Source: Diphasiastrum complanatum (Eukaryota > Streptophyta > Lycopodiopsida > Lycopodiales > Lycopodiaceae). Taken from it: a stretch of DNA of 64,000 nucleotides. Below, piece by piece: positions 37,061-47,645 of this stretch (the first letter of the stretch is position 1; each line of letters begins with the position of its first letter). A program made the position numbers and the translations under genes. The notes beneath the pieces were generated by a model. It was not told the origin of the DNA. It saw only the letters and a program-made list of their open reading frames with translations, and made no database searches. Location of the stretch: contig CM055107.1 of assembly GCA_029204225.1 (NCBI GenBank), positions 1-64,000 of the forward strand, given 5' to 3'.

Positions 37061-38409
37061 GATATCCGCAAACCTTCCAATAGTCCACTGGCTTCCAAGT
37101 CTTGATCGAGTGGCATCCATTTACTCTTGGGTTTTTTTCTTTTTTGATAATAGAAGCATAAACTCAACATATGCTGTTCTATTTGGTAGCGAAAGCACAT
37201 GGAAAACATTTTGATTCTACATTCTATTTCTCCATTTGATTTTTTGTCTCAGCCTTCATCCATAAGTTTAGATAATAAACTATCTGATAAATTTTTGCAT
37301 ACAAACATTATTATTTTGTGTACATTAACGCTTGAAAAGAAAACCACAAATATATTCAAAGAAATATATCAAGAATGTACATTGAGTCATAAAAGAAGAT
37401 TCCATAATCAACAAGATCTTTTGCAGTTCTACATCTATATTGCAGATGTCCAATATCAGTGTGTATTACATCTAACACACCTGCAAGAGATCCACTTGGC
37501 TCCCATTCATTTATATTGGATGGATATAAATCTGCAAGAGAAAAATGATCAGATTGGCAACTTTAGTAATAAATGATAAGGAATGATGAAAAATCTAAGT
37601 ATTGTAAAATATCAATACTCACAATTGTTTTTTTTTGTGATCCTAATGGTTGATGAATCCTTGCACATTTATCTCTGAATGCACATATACATGTTGGACT
37701 AAAATTTTGGAAATAGATTCTCCTTCTGATGATGTTCTTAAGTCCAAAATTTTGGCCTTCCCATAAGATCGAAATGATGGAGTTTTCTGATCTCCCTCAG
37801 CCAGACCTGCCTTCTGCCATGTCTACGGCCAATATCAAGGAGGACACGGGCACGAGAAGGTTATACAGTGGTTATGGCACGAGCAATGGCTTTGGTCCTA
37901 GCCATCATGGTTAGATATAAAAGAATGATAGAAAAAAATATTTGCAGAAGAAAAGACACAAAAAACTTTGCAGAAAAAAGGACACAAAAATATTTGCAAC
38001 GGGAAGCTTGAAAGATTGAGTATTGATTTGGAGCACAGGATTAGCAACAGAAAAAATAAAAAGAAAGTGAAGTTCCATGCTCGAAAGCGATATTGGAGAT
38101 ATCACGGTATCGATCTTTGAGCGCAGTAGACGATGGCGGATTCTAGAAGGCTGTTGGACAGGCTTGAGATTGATATTGCGATGTAAAACACTAAAAATTT
38201 GTGAGGAAAAATGAAAAATCCATGGGGGTATTCATAAAAAAAAAATTGCACGTGTGAAAAACTGACGAGAGACATGTGGCATCAATTCAGTGATCCACAT
38301 GTAAATTCGTACAAATCATTATGACTCATTAATGAGGGACACGTGGGTGTGTCACACGTGCATGAATCAGATATCGCCAAGCATCATTCTGCACGTGACA
38401 ACTGTCATA
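37061..38409. other. Unassigned segment
   Basis: A plus-strand ORF at 37199-37576 (125 codons) is His/Thr/Leu rich and has no recognised motif or duplicate. 38085-38180 carries further TATCGAT-like motifs. Otherwise AT-rich and featureless. Confidence 0.35.
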
Positions 38410-38830
38410 TCAATCATTTTCTGTAAGGCCGAATATTTTGGACCAATCATGCAACAACACGTGTCGTTCGTGATTTTTGATTTTTGGGTCTATTATCGAT
38501 TTCAAGCGCACTTTTCAATCTCATTTCTCTTCATTTGTACCTCTATGCCTGAAATCAATATTCCTTTCTAGGATATCGCGTCAAATTTGATTCAAAAAAA
38601 ATTTGATTTCTGCGTCAAATATCGATTTCAAGTGCACCTTTCAACCTTTTTGCTTTCCATTTGTACATCCACACCTGAGATCGATAGATATCGCTCTCAA
38701 GTGCCTTTTTTCACCCCAAATTTCACTTTCCAATGTATCCGCGGTCAAAACCGATACTAGAAGTCTATTTGACGCGCTTGAGATCGATATTCCACTAAAA
38801 AAACTAAGAATTTGTGACACTAAATAAAAA
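38410..38830. repeat. TATCGAT-TCAAGCGCAC motif cluster, copy 2
   Basis: Same orientation and order as 4391-4830, with a deletion around 38585. Includes the inverted motif near 38778. Followed by a partial repeat X copy at 38840-39005. Confidence 0.5.
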
Positions 38831-39009
38831 ATTCAAAACATGTGGTATATTGTCTACCAAATATGTTTTTGATGGTATTTATTCATAAACAAGATGCCAG
38901 CGACTGATGGTATATCATTCATAAACAAGATGTCTAGCTATGCGATGGCATAGCCAATCACATTTGTCAGCGATGCATAAATACATATCAAAAACCATCA
39001 AAAACCATC

Positions 39010-40640
39010 AAGAGTTATTTGGTGCACTTAACCTAGTCGGTGAACATAGACATATGATCAAGTATTGTTTTGACAGATACTTGCAGAGTTAACAAATCGT
39101 TGGGTGAAGATTTATCGATTAACTTATAAATGATTTGGATATGAATCTAAATGTGGTGTTGTATTGTACAATTAAGATCTACACCTAGACATTTGAGATT
39201 TCTGAATCATTGGCAATTAACTTGAGTAGTTGATTACTCCAGGATGAAGTTAGTTGGTGAAACGATCAGTGTGATGTGGTTGCACCAGAAACTGGTAGTT
39301 TTGATTTATATTGCTTGTAAGACGCATGATTAGTGAATCTTCATCAGTTAAAATTATGTGCATTCTTGGTAGAGTATTCCTTAGTTAAGGAATGGACTTA
39401 GATCACTAGTGATTGTATCCTAGTGAGCTCAATAAACACATTCTTATTTGGCAGATTCTGGAGGAATCTGCCAAATAAGAATGTGTTTATGTATTGGGTC
39501 ATAGTGAGATTATTCACTTATGTGCACGATTAATCTTGTATGAATCTATTGTGTATTCCTGGTTAGTAGAGTTATTTGGTGCACTTAACCTAGTCGGTAA
39601 ACATAGACATATGATCAAGTATTGTTTTAACAGATACTTGCAGAGTTAACAAATCGTTAGGTGAAGATTTATGGATTAACTTATGAATGATTTGGATATG
39701 AATCTAGATGTGGTGTTGTACTGTACAATTAAGATCTGCTCCTAGACTTTTGAGATTTCTGAATCATTGGCAATTAAACTGAGTAGTTGATTACTCCAGG
39801 ATGAAGTTAATTGGTGAAATGATCAGTGTGATGTGGTTGCACCAGAAACTGGTAGTTTTGAGTTATATTGCATGTAAGACGCATGATTAGTGAATCTTCA
39901 TCAGTTAAAATTATGTGCATTAGGATATATAGTATTCTTGCTAGAGTATTCCTTAGTTAGGGAATGGACTTAGATCATTAGTGATTGTATCCCAGTGAGC
40001 TCAATTAGATAACGAATCATAATGAATCCGAGAATAATAATTAAATTGTATTCAGCAGATCTTTGGATATCTAGATTCAGTTTTAGATAGTGAATCTAAA
40101 GTCTTTGTTGTTGAAGATGAGTGTCATTTTGGTATGCATTCAGTCTTTAATTACTAGTGGTTAATAGAACTTGAATCTTGCACTTCAGTTAAAGAATCAT
40201 GTTTGAAGAATATTCCTAAATCCAGTATTTTTTTAGTGGAAAGATTTTGGAATGATTCTTACTTTTCATGAGTTATGTTGGACATATACTCCAGTATCCT
40301 ATAAATGATTATGGTTTTCGATTCCTAAAAATTATGATTGACGAATCATACGAATCTAAATATTTCTGATTGACGGATCATAAATAGATACTTAATTATT
40401 GTCAGAGGATTACATAGAATTGTGATGATTCTTAAGTGTGATGATTAAATCTTGATCTTTTAATTGAGTAATTGAATCAGTGTTTGAATCTCTTTACTCT
40501 AGTATTTTATTGAGAACCTATGGATCTCACAGACATTCTCACAAGGGAAGTTACTTTACTTGTAGAGAATTTAACTTACCTAGTAGATGTTATTCTGCTA
40601 TAATTTATGGTCTGTAGATCCTAGAGTGTAGTTTTTTTTT
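39010..40640 (+). repeat. G-int repeat, copy 4, with internal tandem duplication and hairpin
   Basis: Contains the same G-int stretch twice: 39010-39430 and again 39566-39990, offset about 557 bases. Between them lies a perfect 27-base inverted repeat (39432-39458 and 39464-39490) with a 5-base loop, where a scrap of the element is inverted. The rest matches 11700-12410. Confidence 0.75.
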
Positions 40641-40644
40641 CTTC

Positions 40645-42050
40645 TATCCGATGTGTGTCCAACGCATTTTTATGTTGGATTGTGACGTCCCTGATTAGGT
40701 TGAAAATAAATAAAAAAATGTGTGAAAAAATAGTGCGCACAGTTTTATCGGGCTATTCTTGGAGTGGTGTTCTTGGAGAAGCGATGTTCATGAATTGTTT
40801 TTGAAACAATATTTTTGAGTTGCATTCAACATTTGGATCAAATAATAGGCTATGATGAGATACTTTTCATTCCTAAATCACTTAATACACATAGATTACT
40901 TTGAATTCCTATATTTTATTGCATTACTTCATGTGCATTATGAATGACAATACTTTATTGCATTGCTTTATGGACATCATAAATTTCATTTAGATTTCTA
41001 TATATGATATTGATTATTGTTTTGAAATCCGACATTGCGCATGGTTTTAAATTCTTAGTTAGTTATTACGTCAACCCACATCTCGAAATTCGACATTGCA
41101 ATTTTTGACAAAAGAACATTGCACATATAAAAGCAATGGCAATATAGCACAATCACTTGCAATAATAATATATTCGTAATATCAATCAATGTATTACAAA
41201 AAAAAAAAATTGGTGCTTTAATTTCGCATGAGTCTCTAGATCTGTAGATCTAAGATGTACATCAACTAAAACTTATAAGCCTAATATATAAACTTATCAA
41301 TGTACTCGTCGTCATCATGACGTCCAGTCTACATGAACACAAGCAAACAAACTACAAAAATACTTAATGCTCGGTTGTACTAAATTAAATAAAATTAGTA
41401 TGAATACAAGTCACATTAGTATGAATAAAAAACTAGTACTTACATTTGGAGGATGACCCTCGTTCTTTAGTTTGTCGACAAATGCCTGATATGATTCCTT
41501 GAAGGCAAAGTCGTACTCCTCCTTAGTTGGTAGAAGTCCATAGTCCGCCAACTATCCATGCATTCAATTCAAGTTGAGATTAATTTAGGGATAAGTTGGA
41601 GCAGCTAGTCATAATGCATGTTACAAAATAAAAGCATATGAAATCAAAGATAAACTATAAGAGTAGTTTAGGTTCACTTACCATGCTTGCTTGCAATCCT
41701 GCCTTTCTGCTCGAGCCCAACCTAGGATTGCCTATCCCATGCATCCTAGCGGTCGTGGCATCTTTTTGAATCTTGTATTTATCTGGTGTTCATTCATCTA
41801 CTTTTACACGATTCCAATCATTTCTTGGACACCAGGAGGGCTTGGATTGCCCATCCCTATAAGCTCGTCGTGCCATATCACGACAATGCCTAATCCATAA
41901 GCTCATATGCTTATGAATTTCCTTCTTGTCGAATTCCTCTTCTTGCTGGAATTTGTCACAAAGGGTACCAACAACCTGTCATCTAAGATCGACAGATTCT
42001 TTGGATAGATTAAGTTTATGCTATTTGTGTTTCGTACTTGTGCATATATG
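40645..42050 (-). pseudogene. Multi-exon gene fragment of unknown family (block B copy)
   Basis: Reverse complement of 13490-14790. Minus-strand exons: 41890 to about 41683 (GIGNPRLGSSRKAGLQASM, ending ATG|GTAAGTG), 41551 to 41444 (ADYGLLPTKEEYDFAFKESY) and a short third exon near 41328 (TGRHDDDE). The in-frame TGA in the first piece is shared with block A. 40650-41270 is the non-coding flank, ending near 40690 in motifs like those at 14790-14890. Not recognised as a known family. Confidence 0.45.
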
Positions 42051-42873
42051 CAGTTTATCACAAGGAGATGAATTACATTCAGATCAGTCTAGCGATGAAG
42101 ACACTACTCAACTTAACAGGGTAAATAATAAACTTGCATGTTTTCTTGTTCATAAAGATTTTGTTATTATAAGTTAAACTTTGTAATTAGATGACCTCAA
42201 CTATTGTGCTAAAGTGACATGTACTTGATTTTTGTTTCTCGTAGAAAAATTATTTTCAAAATAAAATAGGGTGCACAAGCATCGAGTGTGATGGACAAAA
42301 GATGCTTGAAAGATGCATTGTTGAAAATCATTTGTGGAAGTTTGGACGAAAAGAAGAAGGTCAATCATCAAATTTGGAAGACATTGAGGTTTGTTAGCTT
42401 TATTTGTTTTTAATTATAATATTCATCAATTTATATGCGTCACTTATGGAATTCGGTTAATGTGTTTAGCCAATAAATTGAACACCATTCCATGGAGTTG
42501 ATTCATCCGTGTTTAGTTGCAACAACGTCAAGTTTTGATAGACATGAGGGAACAAAGAACGAAACAAATTCAAGAGGCAAACACAATTGAAAAAAAGAGT
42601 AATCAACTTGATTCTAATGACGATGATGATGAGGTGCAACACGATGAAGCAATGCACAACATGTTTGAATCTTACTTTGAAACAAATGAGAATGATGTTA
42701 TGCACGCATCTTCTAATGAGAACGGAGATCACGAACAATTTGAGATGGATGAAGACAAGATTCTATTGTGCAAGAAGGCAGACACTCCTTTGTATCCTGA
42801 GTTATGGACTGGGCTCATTACGTTCGCCGCGTCCATTTACATTTACTTTACTTTATGCATAAGCAGGCCTTAG
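42051..42873 (+). pseudogene. Acidic multi-exon gene fragment (block B copy)
   Basis: Plus-strand exons: about 42062-42119 (GDELHSDQSSDEDTTQLNR, donor AGG|GTAAAT), about 42245-42389 (KNYFQNKIGC, MLERCIVENHLWKFG, GQSSNLEDIE, donor GAG|GTTTGT) and 42517-42873 (MREQRTKQIQEANTIEK, DDDDEVQHDEAMHNMFESYF, NENGDHEQFEMDEDKILL). The last exon runs into LTR-associated sequence after PELWTG, so its natural end is probably lost. Transcribed away from the gene fragment at 40645-42050. Highly acidic C-terminal part; no named domain seen. Possibly the second gene of a CACTA element. Confidence 0.5.
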
Positions 42874-43230
42874 GCCCTTTTATTCATTAGTGAAACCTAG
42901 ACTATATGGTTGGCCTTTGGACTTATTATTCATTATTAGGCCATTTGGACATATTACTGGAGAGTGGGGGCCTTCTTGGAGGGCGCACTATTATACCTCC
43001 CAGTTGGCCCTAGCCACCGGAAGCTTCCTTTTAGGGCTTCCTCTTGGATATAAGTAGGGAAACTCTGTCATTTGCTATTCAGCTGATGATATTGATCTGT
43101 CTCTTTAGTCTTCTTAATCTCTCTCTTTCCTGCTTTCTAGAGTTAAGTCTTGGTTATGTTCTGCTTTCATAGCTTAAGTCTTGCTTATGTGCTGCTTTCA
43201 TAGCCTAGCTCTAGATCACTTCTAGCTTCA
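42856..43230 (+). mobile_element. LTR of family L, copy B (5' boundary uncertain)
   Basis: Close copy of 16151-16494 with an extra tandem repeat of about 40 bases near 43143-43205 (TTAAGTCTTG...CTTTCATAGC twice). TATA-like GGATATAAGTAGGG near 43047. Ends in CA nine bases before the primer site. Confidence 0.5.
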
Positions 43231-43239
43231 TCCGTAACT

Positions 43240-43251
43240 TGGTATCAGAGC
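43240..43251 (+). other. Primer binding site (initiator Met tRNA)
   Basis: TGGTATCAGAGC, same spacing from the LTR end as at 16504-16515. Confidence 0.85.
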
Positions 43252-43958
43252 ACTTTCTTGAGCATAATCTTGCAGATTTTTTTACCTCACCTCCATTGTT
43301 GCCCTGCCTTGATCCTCCATTGCTACCCCTACAGCTCCATCGCCGCCTTGTCAGCCCTCCTCCATCGTTGCCCCTTGTCCTCCTTGCTGCCTAGCGCTCA
43401 CCCTGCTTTGCTTCTTCTCTTCCTTGCTGCCCATCGCTGCTCCTTCCTTTCTCTCTTTGCCGCCCATCGCTGCCCATGCCTCTACTTTGATCTCCTTGTT
43501 GCCCCTGTCTTATTCTATTTCTTGTCCATCGCTATCCCTGCCTTTCGACCTGTCACTTTCATCCAAACTTTTACCATTTTGCAACCATCTTCCGCAATTA
43601 TTTCGACGGCTCTCCAGCGTCCATCCCCGTCCAAAAATTCTTCAATTCTGTTTTCGTTTGCCATCTCAATTTGTCATTTGACTCCTGGTTGTCCAGCACA
43701 TTTTTTCTCTCTTTCTAGTCGTTTCATTTTTAGCTTACTGTCCTTTGTTAGTTGTGATAATAGCGGTTTTAATAGACTAATTTGGGGTGACGACAAGAAT
43801 TCTCTCCCTCAAGTTTTTGTCTATTCCTTCCACTATCATTATGGCATATTCACTTACCCTGAGTGAGATTGCTCAAGGAAACTTATCCGATCAGTTTTGG
43901 TGCATGGATGATAGCCTGTATAGTCTCATTCTTCGCTTTGATACAATTATGATCGGCT
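43252..43958 (+). repeat. C/T-rich leader of the family L element
   Basis: Long leader with repeated CCATCGCTGCC-like phrases. Overlapping Pro/Leu/Ser-rich ORFs (up to 202 codons) reflect composition. Near 43838-43975 a short coding-like piece reads MAYSLTLSEIAQGNLSDQFW, possibly the start of gag. Confidence 0.5.
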
Positions 43959-44540
43959 TTGCTACTACGCAGTTATAGATTGATTTTTTACAGCCTCATG
44001 GTCTTGGAAAAGCTCCTGTCTTTCCTTCATTTGGGACTTCCCCTCCATTTGGATTTCTATCTTCTTCTGCTAGTCAATCTGGTGGTAGTCCTTGATACTG
44101 ATATAGCATGCTATGATACTATTGATGATGTCATTGCATGCTTTGATGGTGCTACCGATGTTGTTGCATGCCATGATATTGTTCCATGCTTTGATACTAA
44201 TATATTATGTTTTGCTACTATTGCTGATGATGTTGCATGCTTTGATATTTTTGTTGAGTACTTTAATGCTACTCGTGTTCCTGAGCACCATGCTATAGAT
44301 GTTGTCGCCTATGCTCCTTATTTCAATATTATTCATGGGTCTACAGTTTCAAATCCTTTGGCTACTCCAGTAAATCTCCATATGGCATACGGTTATACAT
44401 TTCATGATGGTTATATTGTATACTCACTAGCTGATTTTGCTGATACCCGTCTAAATGAATATGCGGTCCTTCTAGATGCATATTTAGGCTAGAACTTATC
44501 AGTTGATGCTTCTATTATTATGCCTACGTATGGAGTAGAT
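43959..44540 (+). pseudogene. Gag-like ORF with Cys/Asp tandem repeats, longest copy
   Basis: ORF to 44492 (177 codons as opened; the true start is unclear). From 44090 it has imperfect repeats of about 10 residues, D-V/I-A-C-F/Y-D-x3-D (DIACYDTIDD, VIACFDGATD, VVACHDIVP), then a non-repetitive tail with HAIDVVAYAPYFNIIHGSTV and HMAYGYTFHDGYIVYSLADF. It lies after an LTR, primer site and leader, the place of gag, but has no zinc knuckle or recognised capsid fold. Alternative: a repeat-expanded captured sequence. Copies at 3575-3790 and 20670-20737 plus 22831-22890 cover only the repeats. Confidence 0.4.
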
Positions 44541-44544
44541 TTTT

Positions 44545-44974
44545 CATAGATTACCCTAGTGGTGGAATTTATTGATAAACCATCTATTGGATCCTATGCA
44601 AATATTCAAAAACGTCGGTGAATCCTTATGGAACCACATCATTGGCATAAAAGACAACTCCGCAGCTCGTAAAGATCTACAAGTGGCCGATGTGAAAAGG
44701 TCCTATTGGATTCAATACACCGAAGGTGGAGATGAGATTCTACCTAGCATGCCGTGGATTCTTACAAAAGAGCAACTCTCATATGTTAAACATGTCTCAA
44801 AACAAATGAGAACTCCAACAGGGTATGCACATTCTTTATGCAAGTCATTTACCAAAGATGGTAAATTTAGTGGATTGAAATTGCGTGATTGGCATAAGAT
44901 GCTGCAATTCATACTTCCACTTTCTATTCGAGGTCTCTTCAATGATGACGTACGAAATACGCTTTACAATTTGT
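44545..44974 (+). pseudogene. CACTA (En/Spm) TNP2 transposase C-terminal fragment
   Basis: About 130 residues with NVGESLWNHIIGIKDNSAAR, RKDLQVADVKRSYW, LPSMPWILTKEQLSYVKHV, MRTPTGYAHSLCKSF, FSGLKLRDWHKMLQFILPLS and RGLFNDDVRNTLYNLF. Order and content match the TNP2 domain downstream of the catalytic region: K-D-x-x-x-A-R-x-D-L, then P-x-GY-x-S/H-x-x-C, SGLKxxDxHxxxQxxLPxxxRG. The catalytic DDE part and N-terminus are absent. The last residues of the ORF (after NELSYL) are gypsy-derived: the same bases occur without TNP2 at 4070-4100 and 23170-23200. It is a chimeric pseudogene. Confidence 0.85.
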
Positions 44975-45417
44975 TTAATGAATTATCATATCTTAGAATT
45001 TGGCTTCTAAGGATATTTGTACTTGGAAGCTTATGAATTATCTTTTAGAATTGTGGATGATTTCATATTGTAATTATAATGATTTTATTATTTTTTAGCT
45101 TTAATCTCCTGAGTTAGGTAATATTTCACCTAGTGTTTCATGTAAGTGCTTTACATGAAGGTGATGTTACTAACTTGTGGCGAATGTAACCCAAATGAAA
45201 AATCTATCGCGTAGTGTACTTTTCAAACCTGGGTTGTACTCTAGTGCAGAGATTGTCACTTGGAAAATAGGATTATCTGTGAGTACTTGTTTGATGTGAA
45301 AGTCAGACTAAGGATAATGATTTTCTAGGTTGTTATTGAAAGTTAAAGAAACATTTGTTATAATTCTTTCATGTTTGAGAGCTTCTATGGATAGAAGTAG
45401 TTTAAGGAGGGAAGAAT
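44975..45417 (+). mobile_element. Gypsy 3' fragment with integrase tail and chromodomain remnant, plus strand (block B)
   Basis: Near-identical to 16872-17309, including the HPVFHVS-like piece, broken frames, and the AAGGAGGGAAGAA polypurine tract ending just before the LTR start at about 45418. Confidence 0.7.
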
Positions 45418-45629
45418 GTCATGTCCATGATCAGTACATAGGATTCGGTATACTCCTAGTCTTGGATACACGGGACTCTAGTGAAACAAGCTCTTAGTTA
45501 TGCCACGTCATACTGTTACTTTCGGATCACGTCCAGTATGACATGACATAACTAACAGCTTGTTCACTGGAGTACCATGTATCCAAGACTAGGAGTATAC
45601 TGTATCCTATCTACTGGTCATGCACATAA
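45418..45629. mobile_element. Palindrome of two opposing gypsy LTR starts
   Basis: 45418-45515 is the first about 98 bases of an LTR in plus orientation. 45516-45629 is the first about 114 bases of an LTR in minus orientation. With the two polypurine tracts outside them, the whole region 45405-45645 can fold into a long hairpin. The block A counterpart keeps a complete minus-strand LTR between, so about 490 bases were lost here. Confidence 0.75.
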
Positions 45630-46946
45630 CATTCTTCCCTCCTTAAACTGTTTCTATCATTAGAAACTAAAATTCGGAAAATTCTTCTTTATGCTATCGA
45701 CTCTCTCCCACGAATCATCATCCTCAGTACGACCCTTCCACGCAATTAAGCACTCAGAGATAGAATGATTTCTCAATTGTTTATCTCTGGTTCTTAGCAC
45801 TTTCTCAACTTCCAAAGGTGCACTAAGCGACAAATCTTCCAAATGGGATAAATCCTCATCCTATCCAACTGCATGTAAATTTAGTTTCAAACGACTTACA
45901 TGAAATATTGGGTGCGTAGTCGATTTTCCTTGACGATCGAGTTCATATGCCAAAGAACCAATTCTACGTACAAACCTGAAAGGTCCACAATAATGGGTAG
46001 ATAGCTTATAATGCTTCCATGTACGTGAGGTCTTAGAATCTTCTGGAATCCTAAGATATACCCAGACATCAACTTTAAAATCTCTTGGAGATCTCTTAAG
46101 ATCAGTATAGTGTTTAGCTCTATCCTGAGCACTTCGGATACTATCCTTAGCCACTTGCAACATTTCTTGCATATCATGCAAAAAATCAGCAACCTTTTGG
46201 ATCTTAATAGACTTCGTCTCAACATTTACTGGAGATCTAGGTTGAAAACTGTACATAAGCATAAAAGAACTGTAACCTATAGATGAATGTTTTCTACTAT
46301 TATATGCAAACTCAACCAGTGGGAGATAATCTTCCCAATGAGATTGCCTATGAGAAACATACATCCTCAAAATATCTTCCATAGTTTGATTAGTCCTTTT
46401 CTGTCTGGCCATCTAATTCAGGATGATCAGAAGAACTTAAACTCAAAAAAGTTTCCAGTTTATGGAATACTGCTGACCAAAAGTGACCTATGAACTTAGG
46501 ATCTCTATCACTAACAATGTCACTTGGCAGAACCGAAATAATCTTTCAACAAAGATTTGGGCTAAATTAGAAGCCTTTATAGTTGACTTGACTGGTATGA
46601 ATGCAGCTAACCTAGTTAACCGATCCACTACAACCCAAATTGAATCATTTTGTCGTTGGGTCTTTGGAAGTCCAACTACAAAATCCATAGATATGCTTTC
46701 TCATTTCTTATCTAGGATATCTAACGGATGCAACAAACCACCAGCCTTATGGCGTTCAGCCTTTGCTAGTGGAAAATGCTTGCATTTAACAACATATGAC
46801 TCGACATACGGCTTGAGCTTTGGCCAATAAAATTCCATCTTAACCAAGTACAGAGTCCTGTGTATACCGGGATGTCCTGCACAGGGTATGTCATGACATT
46901 CAAACAAAATCTTCCATTTGAGCTCATCATGGTTCTTGATTCGTTG
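45630..46946 (-). pseudogene. Ty3/gypsy chromovirus integrase with chromodomain, broken (block B)
   Basis: Near-identical to 18011-19317. Minus strand: zinc finger (46958-46701: AGHPGIHRTLYLVKMEFYWP), with the second part of the C-x2-C motif altered to CKHFPLAK; core start MDFVVGLPK and VVVDRLTRL (46688-46488); FPLVEFAYNSRKHS-like block, and GPFRFVRRIG tail (46412-45861); chromodomain ISECLIAWKG, DDSWERVDSI (45842-45660). A small deletion at about 46530 removes the residues corresponding to LYGLPSD of block A and shifts the frame inside the catalytic core, and HPVFHVS-like tail ends early. Non-functional. Confidence 0.9.
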
Positions 46947-47645
46947 CCAGGCTCTCACTCTACATTCATGCCTCTTGTTCTTGGGGGTGAGGCTTCTAGA
47001 GATTGATTGGATGCTTCTACTTGGTTGGGTGGTTTCTCCACAATGTGTTATCCTTTGTGTTTAGGATTTGTAAGCAGGATCTAAGGAGCTTGCCATTGAT
47101 AACTCTACACATGCATACACTATCTCATACCTTGTCTAAACTCCATTTAGTGTGTTCTGGGCCTCACAAGGATATTAGTTACTTTCGGGTCACGTCCAGT
47201 ATGACGTGGCATAACTAACAGCTTGTTTCACTGGAGTACTGTGTATCCAAGACTAGGAGTATATTGTATCCTATGTACTGGTCATGGACATAACACAAGG
47301 CATGTGTAGAGTTATCAATAGCAATTCTATGAATAGAGGATCTATGCATAGAGAATCTATTCTGGAGGAATCTAGATATAGGAGAGTTAGGACCTTGCAT
47401 GTCTGTATGCACGGGTGGTTCATGGCTCTATAAGAAGAGGCCAAACTCGCCCTACTCCTCATATTTATGATGGATTCAGTGCCAGGGTTTCACTCTACCT
47501 TCATGCTTCCTACTCCTTGGCTTGGGGGTTGAAGCTTCTAGAGTTGATTGGTTGCTTCTATTTGGTTGGGCAGTTGCTCCATAGTGTGTTTTCTATTGTG
47601 TTTTGTTTTGTAAGTAGGATCTTGAGGGAGCTTCTCTTATATGTA
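46947..47645. mobile_element. Mosaic of gypsy LTR pieces in both orientations
   Basis: 46947-47085: 3' part, plus orientation. 47086-47297: 5' part, minus orientation, ending at TGTTATGTCC read on the minus strand. 47298-47645: 3' part of the 27319-type LTR in plus orientation, with TATA-like GGCTCTATAAGAAGAGG near 47429 and end GGAGCTTCTCTTAT. Together they make an interrupted palindrome of LTR halves. Confidence 0.7.

Noticed and set aside
43258-43866. 202-codon Pro/Leu/Ser-rich ORF
   Set aside because: Lies in the leader right after a primer site, is compositionally driven, and is largely deleted in block A.
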